Shown here: positions 10,222 to 19,925 of the stretch, in pieces
Layout: each line of letters begins with the position of its first letter
How positions within the stretch are numbered: the stretch's first letter is position 1
NCBI GenBank assembly: GCA_026419785.1
Contig: JAODTK010005750.1
Span: forward strand, 62,001 to 126,000
Reading direction: 5' to 3'
DNA: 64,000 bases
From: Sclerodactyla briareus
Lineage: Eukaryota > Echinodermata > Holothuroidea > Dendrochirotida > Sclerodactylidae
The notes under the pieces: model-generated
The model's database searches: none
What the model was told of the DNA's origin: nothing
The model's input: only the letters and a program-made list of their open reading frames with translations
Position numbers and translations under genes: made by a program

Positions 10222-10987
10222 GTGGCAACTGGAGAGAACTGGACGGACCACTCAGGCACGGAGCAGGCATTTATCTTGAGGACGCCGATTCCACCAAGGG
10301 TACAGTGATGTCCTCCCGGGGGAGTCCTGCAACCCCAAGAGAGGTGCGATCCAAAGGCTCGTTCTCCAGCCAGTTGGACCAGTTGTGGTTCATCGTGGTC
10401 CTAGTCTTTTCAGTACTGGGGATCGTTTTAAAAATCAGAAGACTCTCTCCTCGGCGTTTTCCTGCGGTACCATGCACCAAAGGCCCAGGTCTATCCATCT
10501 TCATGATCGTCGCCCTCTGTCTCTCTATCGTCGTCTTCGCCCAGAATTCTCCTGGCTATGGAAAACCATCGGTGGCAATCTGCACCTTGAGGCAGGTAAG
10601 CCTTACCCATCAGTCACCGCCGGCCTCATCGCAGTTCTATACCTGCTCAACGGTCGGATCTACAGAATCCTGGCCAGGGAGAAGCGGAAAATCACGGGCC
10701 TTTTGCGACGCCTAACGTCAACAACAAGAGCCAGATGAGGTTGTTCTGCCTCATGTTGTACATCAAGGTCATCACAGTGTTCCAGATGCTCTTTACCAGC
10801 CCCCCGCGGTTGTGGGGGATGGCGGCAATTATTGGCCGCGGCCAGTATGAGAATGAACTCTTCCCGTCCGATGCTCTACGCGTTTATCTTCTGATGGTTG
10901 CCAGTTTCGTGGTGTCCATACTCGCCCTTGGTCGTAGCAAGACCATCTTGTCACGGGAGTGTGGTTTGGGGCTCTTCTGCCTGATGT
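10222..10987 (+). CDS. Class C GPCR exon: pre-membrane segment and transmembrane helices 1-5
   Basis: The acceptor is TTTTTTTTCCAAACTTCCCCAG (to 10221) and the donor ATGT|GTAAGT (10988). In phase with the donor at 5013 the exon begins VATGENW and includes PPRVQ, a TGA, then CPPG; a second frame is open beside it. TM1 is LWFIVVLVFSVLGIVLK (about 10383-10433). TM2 is GPGLSIFMIVALCLSIVVF (about 10488-10541), followed by the family cysteine in ICTLRQ (10581-10583). TM3 ends in the class C signature NGRIYRI (relatives KTNRIYRI, to about 10666). NNKSQMRLFCLMLYIKVI (10717-10770) is TM4, ending in the family PP (TSPPR). TM5 is VYLLMVASFVVSILALGRS (about 10885-10941). GLGLFCLM begins TM6. At least two single-base shifts (about 10600 and 10708) break the frame. 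The donor is phase 1. Confidence 0.85.
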
Positions 10988-12700
10988 GTAAGTGTGATCT
11001 GTCCCATCATTGATATATCATGATTTTGTCACCATAGTTCATGACATTCTGATGGATTTAATTTTAGCACTGTCCTATGTACTCTTCTGCTATACATTGA
11101 GAACATCTAACCCTGTGGCATAAGTTCAGCCGATTGTTTGGCAATCAGGTACATTTGCACCATTCCATAATATTTTTTGAAGGACACCTGCAGGATAAAT
11201 TAGAATAGGCTCTCAGATTAGGCTGGAAAAACCTTTAAAATATAACAGTTCAAACCCGAATTTCATATGACTTTCCGCTACAGAGTTACAGTCTTTGAAA
11301 GTGTGTACAAGTTGTATTGCGCAAGATCGACAGGCATCCTATCATGCAATAATGAATGATATCATACTTGCACACATGCAACAATTTTGTTTTCTATGCC
11401 AATTCACACATTATTTTCCACTTTGAACGCTATTTAGTCTATGGGAGAGATTGCTGTAGTGGGTTGGAGTGTGATCAGTTACTTTTTGGTGAGCACGAAA
11501 GACAACAAACTTCTGCTAATGTTTACTCATTCAACAAAATGAACAATGAAATACCTTACATTAATCCCCCGCGTTGCCCAGTGTGACGTCATTCATCATG
11601 CGCAATTTGGATCTCCTAATTTCATCTCGTAACTGGACCCAACTTTGGAGGCCATTACTCTACATAGAACATCGTATTGAATGGGGTTTGGACCGATAGA
11701 TCAGTTTTCCATTCTCCCTAATATATCCTCGTTGCATCCAAGCCTGCAGTTTCCTTTCAGCAGCAACAAGGAATAATCAAAACAAATGATGAAAGTACAC
11801 CTACCCTATTGCTAGAGAGTGGACGACTAATAATTTGTCTGGCACTAGAGAGGGCAGCTGAGAAGAACAAAAAAAAAATAGTCACATCGTTTAGAACAAT
11901 CAACTATTTATCGAGAGTAAACAGCTCATTATTATAGGCAAAAACTTAATCAACATTCATAACCAAACTTTAACCAGAGTCCCCAGTGTAGCTTGAAGGA
12001 AAACAGTCACATCTTTTGGAAGAAAACTTACTAAACAATCATTATAGCACAATACACGTCATATATCCGCTTTGCATATATTTATTAATATAGTTTTCCA
12101 TTCCCACGATTCAACCCCGTAGTGGTGGGTGGCAGGAACAGTACATGCCTGCCCCCTGCAATGCCTAAAGTTTCCTTTTGCAAACTTTGATGTCGACAAT
12201 TATACCATATCCACCCGCCCTGTCGTGTGTAAGAAACGTGGCTGCACGAGTCAAAGCTCACATCCGTTTAATTTCTCACCCCTACCTCGTTAATGTCTGG
12301 ACACTATTCAAGAAGGAAGGCGAGTCTTCGCTGGTTTTCATTTGCCACATCACACTGGAAGTCAGTTTGAAATGTAAAAATTTATAATATTGTGAGAGAA
12401 TGTCCTTAATTGGATGTCTCACCAAATAGAGAAGAAGAAACTTAAGACATCAGTAGTCATAGTGGATCACGATTAAATTCGATTTTTTTGCACAAAGGCC
12501 ACCAATTGAGCGTATTTTATGTAATTCACTGCTCAATTTCGTTAGTAGATTAGGGATGAACCACATGTACTAGGTGCTATGGTGATTTTTGTTTGGCAAC
12601 ATAGGTTGCAGTATACGTAATGAACTGTTCAGATTTTCACGTGAAATCTGCTTATTAAGTTGTCTTTTTGTATGATTAATGAAAAAATTTCAATTTTGTA
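10988..12700. other. Intron sequence, nothing recognised
   Basis: AT-rich sequence with short spurious open frames and no splice-flanked block or repeat that I recognise. It separates the TM1-5 exon from the TM6 region. Confidence 0.5.
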
Positions 12701-13380
12701 GATTTCCACACAACTGGTCTACCGTCAGTCCCAACTCTTTACCACAGTCCTCCAGGGTCACTGGAGGTCATTCAATGTGTCTGATTTGCATAATTTAGAC
12801 AAAATCTTGAAGTTGGGTTGGATTTCCTGAAACCTGTGGGTATGGTTTACCACTTGGTTTCAAGTTTTTTTTTATCTGAACCAGGGCCCTGAATCATTCA
12901 ATATGTCCACTTGCATAGTTATGCATAATGTGTCGGATTTCCTGAAACTTGGTGGGTATGCATACCTTTATTCTTCAATATTTTAACATAGACTGGATAT
13001 CATTCCCTGTGTCTTTTTTTGTTGTTTATTTTATATCTCCAAATTTTAAGTGTTATAATTTTTCATGAACTTGATGAGTCTGGTCTACTAGTTTGACATG
13101 ACATTGAGTCACTGGGCTAAGTCAATGTGCATGATTTGCTTCATTTATGCAAATGTGTCAAGTTGGATTCTCATGAAAATCATTCAATATTGGTCCACAT
13201 TGACCTTGGATATTTAAATGGAAAATGGGTCATATGGTCGAGTAATTGTGTCTAATTGCTAATTCAGGCCAATTCATCACCTTCCACACAACTTATACTC
13301 CTCTGGTGACATGGCAATCATTCTTATGAATTTGGTAATTGGTCCCTGATTATTGATTACATTTCTGTAATTCCTAAAAC
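12700..13380. repeat. Degenerate intronic tandem repeat, unit roughly 125-190 bp
   Basis: Recurring words are CATTCAATGTGTCTGATTTG followed by CATAATT, and GGATTTCCTGAAACTTGGTG followed by GGTATG. They occur at about 12765, 12893, 13005 and 13115 with heavy decay. The same family appears at 8455-8510. Confidence 0.5.
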
Positions 13381-13639
13381 CAAATCGAAAGCAACACATG
13401 GATGCCCTAATAACTGTTGCATGGTGACCTATCGAAGAACCACTGATCGCGCACCAGGCGAGTCACTGCAATGGGGTCCATCGCCTTGTCTTACTATATC
13501 AGCACTTTTTGATTCCTTGACAAGTCCAGAGGACTCTATGCAGTCACATCGTGTGGTGTGTTTGTGACGCCCATCTGTAACCACCGTCGATAACTTGATC
13601 AGGTCTCGGTAGGTCAGGCTCATACTTAGTATGTGTGTT

Positions 13640-14340
13640 CACATGATGATTACATGCACCACTATTGTTTTTGGGTCAGGTCAGAGGGTCATCTAGGTCA
13701 CCAGACGGTCTCAAATAGAACACCTGCTATTTAAGTCCAGGATGGTTGGTCTGATCAGGTTGAAAATTGGTGTGTAACTTCCCATGGGGGAAGTACAGGA
13801 ACCCTAGTGTTTTTGGTATAGGTCGGGGTGATTTTGGTCGCGAAAAATAGAAAAAAATTGTGAAACGTGATATTTTGGCCAATTTGGCTTGTAAAAACAC
13901 GATAACTCGACCCCGCCTGGATAAAGCCCTTAATTGGATGTGTGTTCAGAGGTCATCTGAGGTCAACAGGAGGTCAAAGTCTGAAAACCTTTGAAACACG
14001 ATAAGTCCAGGATGGTTGGTTCTGATAGGTTGAAATTTGATGTGTAGCTTTCTTATGGGGGAGCACAGGAACCCTTTATTGGTATAGGTCGGGGTGAATT
14101 TTGGTTGAAAATAGAATTTGTGAAAAGGGATATTTTGCTGGAAACACGTATAACTTGACTCTGCTGGATAGATGGAAGCCTCATACGCGGTATGGTGTTC
14201 CCACGAGAGTACATGAACCCTATTGTTTTGGGGTCAGGCAGGGTCAATTGAGGTCGCCATAGGTCAAAATCTCGAAATTCAGGTGTAGCTTCCTTATCAA
14301 GGAGTATAGGAACCCTGTTGGTTGGTTGGGGGATTAAACG
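13640..14340. repeat. Intronic repeat, ~265-bp period, GTCCAGGATGGTTGG family
   Basis: GTCCAGGATGGTTGG...TCTGAT..GGTTGAAA, then a GGGGAGTACAGGAACCC-like word, occurs at 13737 and 14002, with partial units on either side. GAGGTCA words are frequent. A distant copy lies at 46740-47480. Confidence 0.6.
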
Positions 14341-14459
14341 GAAAATTTGTTCGTGTTATGTTGCCCATAATGACGAGCTGGTGCAACTCCATTGTCTCGT
14401 GTATGCGAGTTGTCAAAAGAGTCAAGGAATCATAAGCCTTTTGGCTTTCTAGATGTTCT

Positions 14460-14845
14460 TACCCCACAGTGGTGTCATTCTAGTGATAGCGTGGGTTGTC
14501 ATTGATTATATCATACTTGTCCCTGATCACACTTATTTGCCTTTCACCCACAGGCTGTGTCAGTCTAGTGATTAGCCATGGGGTGTAATTGATATCATCA
14601 TACTGTCCTGATCGCACTATTTTTCTTCTCAATCACCCACTCGGGTTATTCCAGTTATGCGTGGATGTCATTGATATTCATCAGTACTGGCCCGATCACA
14701 TATTTCTTCACTCCACAGTTTGTGTCATTCTAGTGATAGCGTGGGTTGTCATTGATATCATCAGTAGTCCTTGATCGCACTATTTTTCCCTCACCGACAG
14801 TTGCATCATTCTAGTCATAGATGTGGATCATCATTAATGCGTTGA
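14460..14845 (+). repeat. ~83-bp tandem array carrying a splice acceptor and the start of a TM6-coding segment
   Basis: Five units start at about 14463, 14548, 14635, 14713 and 14795, each near TCACCCACAG|TTTGTGTCATTCTAGTGATA. The best preserved unit (acceptor AG at 14717-14718) reads FCVILVIAWVVIDIIS in phase with the phase-1 donor at 10987, continuing the TM6 begun by GLGLFCLM. The last unit runs directly into the exon 14801-15039. So the array looks like a local expansion of the intron 3' end plus exon start. Units differ by single-base indels, so only some keep the frame. Confidence 0.65.
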
Positions 14846-15039
14846 GTCTACGCAGAAGTTCCTCAAACTGCGTGCCTCCCTGCTCCAGTTTTCCTGTCTG
14901 TCGCCTCGGGGCTTACCTCCTCCTCGAATCTTAATCCGGTCCGGGGGTTCTACAACCTGTTCGGCACACGATCCTCAAGACTCGGCTAGCGTCATATCGG
15001 GGGTAATCCGGGACCCAGAGCAACCAAGAGATTGTAACA
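14801..15039 (+). CDS. Class C GPCR exon: TM6 (decayed), third outer loop, TM7, tail start
   Basis: The acceptor is TCACCGACAG (to 14800) and the donor AACA|GTAAGT (15040). With a one-base shift at its start, the frame from 14802 reads CIILVID, a TAA (14835-14837), CVESTQKFLKLRASLLQF, then SCLSPRGLPPPRILI, and stays open to the donor. The PPRILI end resembles the VPKIYI that closes TM7 in the family. The tail begins RSGGSTTCSAHDPQDSASVI. The exit is phase 1, matching the acceptor phase of 16461. TM7 is atypical, so the functional label is an inference from position and phase. If only the second acceptor-like site is used, the exon would start at 14856. Confidence 0.45.
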
Positions 15040-15185
15040 GTAAGTGTCCCATATGCCTATGCTTTATGGTCCATGAAATTCCCTCTCAATGCCGCCGAGT
15101 AGAGGCAGGGGAAAGCAAATGATAAGGAATTTGCTTTCTGTCTGGTGCTTTGGGCCAGGCCAGGCATATGCATGTGAGCATGATA

Positions 15186-15325
15186 CAGGGCAATGTACAT
15201 TGCACAGCTCCAGGGCACAAGGTACGTTGCACAGTACAGGGCAGTGTGCGTTGAACAGCTGCAGGGCAATGTACGTGGCTCAGCTACAGGGCAGTACAGT
15301 GCTCAGCCGCAATGCAGTGACCGTG
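15186..15325 (+). repeat. Minisatellite, ~25-30 bp unit (CAGGGCAATGTACGTTGCACAGC)
   Basis: Five or more degenerate units of CAGGGCA.TGTACGTTGC.CAG form the array. It lies in the intron after the TM7 exon. 15330-16440 holds no recognised element. Confidence 0.7.
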
Positions 15326-16460
15326 TGTACATTATCCACTCTATGATCATCAAGTACACACGCATGTAGGAGATCTTATAAGGAAATCGAGGAATAGCTC
15401 GAAGAGGGTTTATATGCAAAATGTAGCAGTGAAAACTGAACAAGAATGAGAAACATTTCCATTCCAATAGCGATAACATTTCAAAAAATCTGATGTATAT
15501 GTGTTATGGTATCGTCGATAAAAAGAGTGCATACCACCGCCACTAAAGTACAGGTTTGAATGACTACAAACAGGTGTATCATTCCATAGAACTGAGCCCC
15601 GACTCACCACAAATTGTGATTGACACATGTGCTTCCTCAGGGCTTACGTGGCACAAACATTGTAGCATGATATTTTGTAGGTTCTCTCCCCAAGATTGAT
15701 AAAATGGTCGAGAATTAGTGCCATGGTCATTTTACCTCCTCCAGGGAGAGCTTCCGCCTCCCAGGAAACAAAGGAGGAGGGATCGGTTGGGGGAATCCTG
15801 ACGGAGAAGAAATAATTAAATTTTGGGCGATACCAATGTTGGGAGAGTAGGGGACTCTGAGTCAGGAAGAACTGTGGTGTCAGAGAAGACCTGCTACCAC
15901 AATATCTTGACAATGTAGGTTGATTCTTGTTGTGGTGACATCAGTGAGGGTGCCCGAACTACTATGGTATTTGATTGTTGATTCCCCATTAATATTTTGA
16001 GCGGGGGGAGCAAGTGCCAGGTGAGGATATACTGTCTCCATACTAGGGTGGACACAGGAACACTATTCTATTCAATAGTTGGGGAAGTCACATTTGACTG
16101 CGATTACTCCACAGGATTAGGCACGAACGGAGGTTATGCAAGTGGCAAAGAGTTCTCTCCATGGATGAACTGTGACCAGCTCAATTTTTTAGAATTGTAA
16201 AGTTACCAGTTCGTAAGCCGGTGGGAGCTCAGATTGAGTCAAGTAAGGGGTGAGTCCGTTTCAAAGCATTTACTGTGTGAAATGATGGTAAATGGGAGGA
16301 CCTTCAACAGTTGTGTAGGACCCCTGCCTCCCTCTGATTTTCCACTCCTGCGTAGATTAATAGAGTCAATTATGTCATCACAGGGGTGAATTATGGCTAC
16401 TTTAGGAATCTGTCAAGACAGTAGTACTCCAATAACAATTTATTTTCTTCCTTTCCTCAG

Positions 16461-16615
16461 TCTACAATGTCGCAGAAGACAATGCCATTGGGGGGCAACG
16501 ACAACCACACTCCGTGATACCATAGCTGAGAAGGAAGCTCTATGAGAGCATTGATGTAAAGGAGGAACGTCCCCAACAAAAGACAGGGTTCAGATCGGTG
16601 TCATGGGGGACAAAG
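16461..16615 (+). CDS. Class C GPCR cytoplasmic-tail exon (candidate)
   Basis: It has a strong acceptor TATTTTCTTCCTTTCCTCAG (to 16460) and donor AAAG|GTAATT (16616). Its 155 bases enter in phase 1, as the upstream donor at 15039 requires. They read IYNVAEDNAIGGQRQPHSVI-P, one TAG (16523-16525), then LRRKLYESIDVKEERP and QQKTGFRSVSWGTK, leaving in phase 0. One polar, charged frame is open from acceptor to donor except for a single stop, which supports a real exon. The composition suits an intracellular tail. I recognise no domain. Intron 15040-16460 holds only the minisatellite above. Confidence 0.5.
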
Positions 16616-18048
16616 GTAATTTTGGGCAAAATATATACTAGAGACAATATCGGTCGGACAATCCCCAGGAAATGACGGGGAGGCCATTTACACACAACAG
16701 AAAAATGTCCCAAGGTTCAGCAGAACTGATTGACATGTATATATCAGGTGAGAAATTATAACCATATGCTATCTAATTGACTGAGTGGGCAAGTTTCGTT
16801 GTGACATCACACAAACTTCACCAGTCACTACTGGACGATAGGCCGCTTAGAAATTAGTTTAGCTAGTAGTATAGTAGCAGCCTCCCCACCCCTATGCAAA
16901 AACTGCAGAAACCTCAAATAATCGTCAATAGTTCTCTTTTTACCAGCCCTCATCATCAGAGGCACCTTCATCAAATTATAGTGAATGTTCTGTAGGAAAA
17001 GGTCCAAAATACCAGGTCAGTATGGATTGGGCTGAACAGGTCTTTTTGTCCTGCAACTCTCAGCAAAAAAGGGGCTTCTTTGGCTTTGTGTCTGTCTGGC
17101 TGTCAGCTATGCCTCAACTTTATTTCATTTAGATCCTGTTCATTGAATGACCCCCCACAATGGACAACATCAGTTTGTCAAGTACCACTATCATCAGTAT
17201 GGGTAAATCATTCCGTAGCCCGAGTATGGGGAATCGTGCGAATGTTGAATTGGACGATGAGCATATTCATACAAAACAGGGTCAAATAAGTTACAGCCAA
17301 GGATGGACGAACACATCAACTGATAAAAATTAGCAGGTATTACCTCTACTGTACCAAACAATACCTGAATTGCAACTGTCAAAATGCTTCCGATTCGTTC
17401 CGCTACCAAATTATGTTTATTTTAGTCATTCATACTTTGATTTTTGTGAATGGGAATTAGTCAATTAGGTTTAGCCGACTCGTAGCGCATTGTTGTTGTT
17501 ACTTTTTTCAAACTTCTTTTTTTTTTTACCTTCTTAACAGGAGCGAAAGCATTATGAAATCTATTTAGCATTATATGAATGAGGTCGATATTGAACAGTT
17601 GTTTGTCCCTTACTTGATAATGCACCCACACCTTTAGAGTTGTATCATTGCCTTGTGCATCTCTTGGAATAATTCCCAGTTGTATGCACTATTCTGTGGA
17701 TGAACCACTGTCAACTAGTGATTATTCCATAATTAATTTACAAGATTTCTTGATCCAACCATGGTTTTGAGGGTTGACTGGATGGTGTGAGAGAAGTTTT
17801 CTGTGTTCTACATAACTTTTGTCATTATAGTCTGGTGGTATTACCTTGAACATCTCTCGTCCAGTTCCAGCCTATCATATGGGAGGGGTCTGTATTTCTC
17901 GACGAATTACAGCAGTGTGCTCGCTCCTATAATAATCACAAGTTGTGCCGAAATAAATATTGTGTATGTGTAGCTGAATCTGTGGTGGTTTCATAAAAGT
18001 GAAATTTCAATCCAATATTTTCCCCTCTTTCCCATGCCCGTCTTTCAG
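16616..18048. other. Intron sequence, nothing recognised
   Basis: AT-rich sequence with no repeat family or exon that I can support. Confidence 0.45.
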
Positions 18049-18100
18049 ATCCAGGATATCCCTCTCTGAATGGGGTGCTCATTCATGGCGAGGGATCAAA
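18049..18100 (+). CDS. Small candidate exon
   Basis: It has a strong acceptor (TTTTCCCCTCTTTCCCATGCCC..TTTCAG, to 18048) and a donor AAA|GTATGT (18101). In phase 1 it reads PGYPSLNGVLIHGEGSK and leaves in phase 2. In phase 0, as the donor at 16615 would need, it gives IQDIPL and then a stop, which could end the receptor. The phase-2 exit fits the acceptor at 24248. It is too short to assign by sequence. Confidence 0.35.
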
Positions 18101-18379
18101 GTATGTACCATATGATGAGTTCGCTTTATTTGTATGTCTTTCAATAACTACAAGCCTTGCACTGGAGTATCAAATTGGAAAGCTTTGTATTTTATTAAAT
18201 TTATTGAACCGAAGCAAATAAGTTCGCAGAAAGTAATTGACCTTCAGGCTAATTCATTTTAAATGTGAATGATTACCTGATGACAGAGCGTACCAAGTCT
18301 CAGACAATTCAGTGTCTTCACACAATCTGACATTCTCCCAGTTGGATGTACATCATCTGAGGCTCTCCATCCTTCGGTC

Positions 18380-18990
18380 TCATGCCCCAATGGCACCCAG
18401 TTTAAAAGTTCGAAATATAGGTTGGAGTCGATCAGGGTTCTGTTTTGAATCCTCTGCTGTTCATAAAGGTGTTGGAAGCCTTGTCTCAGAATTTCAAAAC
18501 TGGTTCCCCTTTCAAATTGTTGTATGTGGATGACTTGGTCCTGGTCGGCGAGTCATGGTGATCCTATTGAGATAGTGGTATTAAGGGTAGATTGAAGGAA
18601 AAATCACGGTAGTGAAACTGGTTGATGATCTCTGGAAACTGGAGAGGAAAGATATGTGTATGAGCCGTTGGGTCTTGCGGTTTCAATTTTAAGGAGGTTA
18701 ATGGTTCAGAAGAGCTGAAGAATAGGCTTAGGCACTGCAATAGTGCATGGTGCAGATGGGAATTGAGATGTTTGTCACAGAGAGAGGATGAAGGAGGATA
18801 ACTGTTTTAGCAAGTGCAGTATTTAGAGATTGCTGGTTCTAGAGGTCGTGGGAGACTCAGACTTGGAATGAGGTGGTCCAGAAAGATTTTGTATGAGAAG
18901 GGTATTAGTTGTGGTCTTGCTAGGGACAGAGGTGTTTGGAAGAGACTTCACGAGAGTCCTTTTTGTCGTCCAACCCATGTCCATGGATAA
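18380..18990 (+). mobile_element. Non-LTR retrotransposon fragment (reverse transcriptase, 3' end), frameshifted
   Basis: Across frames it encodes RxGSVLNPLLF-type sequence, then LYVDDLVLVGES, the reverse transcriptase catalytic box (Y-x-DD) in the form common to LINE elements. A long degenerate stretch follows, ending in GRLRLGMRWSRKILYEKGI and DRGVWKRLHES, like the C-terminal GRP..W...V..D ... DR..W motif of such ORFs. The 5' part (endonuclease and most of the polymerase) is missing. At least three frame changes occur. It is a dead 5'-truncated copy. Confidence 0.8.
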
Positions 18991-19090
18991 CAACTTTTAA
19001 CGAATATGAAGATGACTCTCGATAAGGGAGCTGTACAGCAAATTCCAACTGGATCAGAACACATTCTGGACTCTATCATGTATTACTTCT

Positions 19091-19824
19091 GACCTGACAC
19101 CCAATGGGTTCATGTACTCATCATGGGCAAGGGTAACACACACACCCACACATACTGACATGACTTCATAGATTCCCCCGACTTCGTCAAAGAATTGAAA
19201 ACAGGTAACATAATGTACATTATGGGGAAACCTGCTGTACGAGTTCCATCCACCCAGGCAACACACGTTCGGAGTGGATTACGGAGAGGGTTCAGAGGAG
19301 GGGTTTCATTCGATGGATTCAGGATTTCTGATTTTGACATTGCGGTTGATGACCTGACACCCAATGGGTTCATGTCTCAGCATGGCAAGGGTAACACACA
19401 CACCCACACATACTGACATGACATAGATTCCCCCGACTGTCGTCAAAGAATTGAAAACAGGTAACATAATGTACATTATGGGGAAACCTGCTGTACGAGT
19501 TCCATCCACCCAGGCAACACACGTTCGGAGTGGATTACGGAGAGGGTTTCAGAGGAGGGGTTTCATTCGATGGATTCAGGATTTCTGATTTTGACATTGC
19601 GGTTGATGACCTGACACCCAATGGGTTCATGTACTCATCATGGGCAAGGGTAACACACACACCCACACATACTGACATGACATAGATTCCCCCGACTTCG
19701 TCAAAGAATTGAAAACAGGTAACATAATGTACATTATGGGGAAACCTGCTGTACGAGTTCCATCCACCCAGGCAAACACAACGTTCCGGTCAGTTGTGAT
19801 TACTTGAGAGTGGTTTCTAGAGGT

Positions 19825-19855
<31 letters not shown>

Positions 19856-19925
19856 GTTCACAATTTTTTCAACATTCGAATTTGGTTCAGGATTTCTGAT
19901 TTTGACATTGCGGTTGATGCTCAGT
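19091..19925 (+). repeat. Tandem array, ~257-260 bp unit, three copies plus a partial, with a T-run
   Basis: Units start GACCTGACACCCAATGGG at 19091, 19351 and 19608 and are nearly identical. They include CACACACACCCACACATACT, a perfect 16-bp palindrome CATAATGTACATTATG, and GGTTTCATTCGATGGATTC. The third unit breaks off near 19790. A T-run (19827-19856) follows, and then the unit end (GATTTCTGATTTTGACATTG) reappears at 19890. The array sits about 100 bp after the retrotransposon fragment, so it may be its tail or 3' UTR amplified. Confidence 0.85.
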
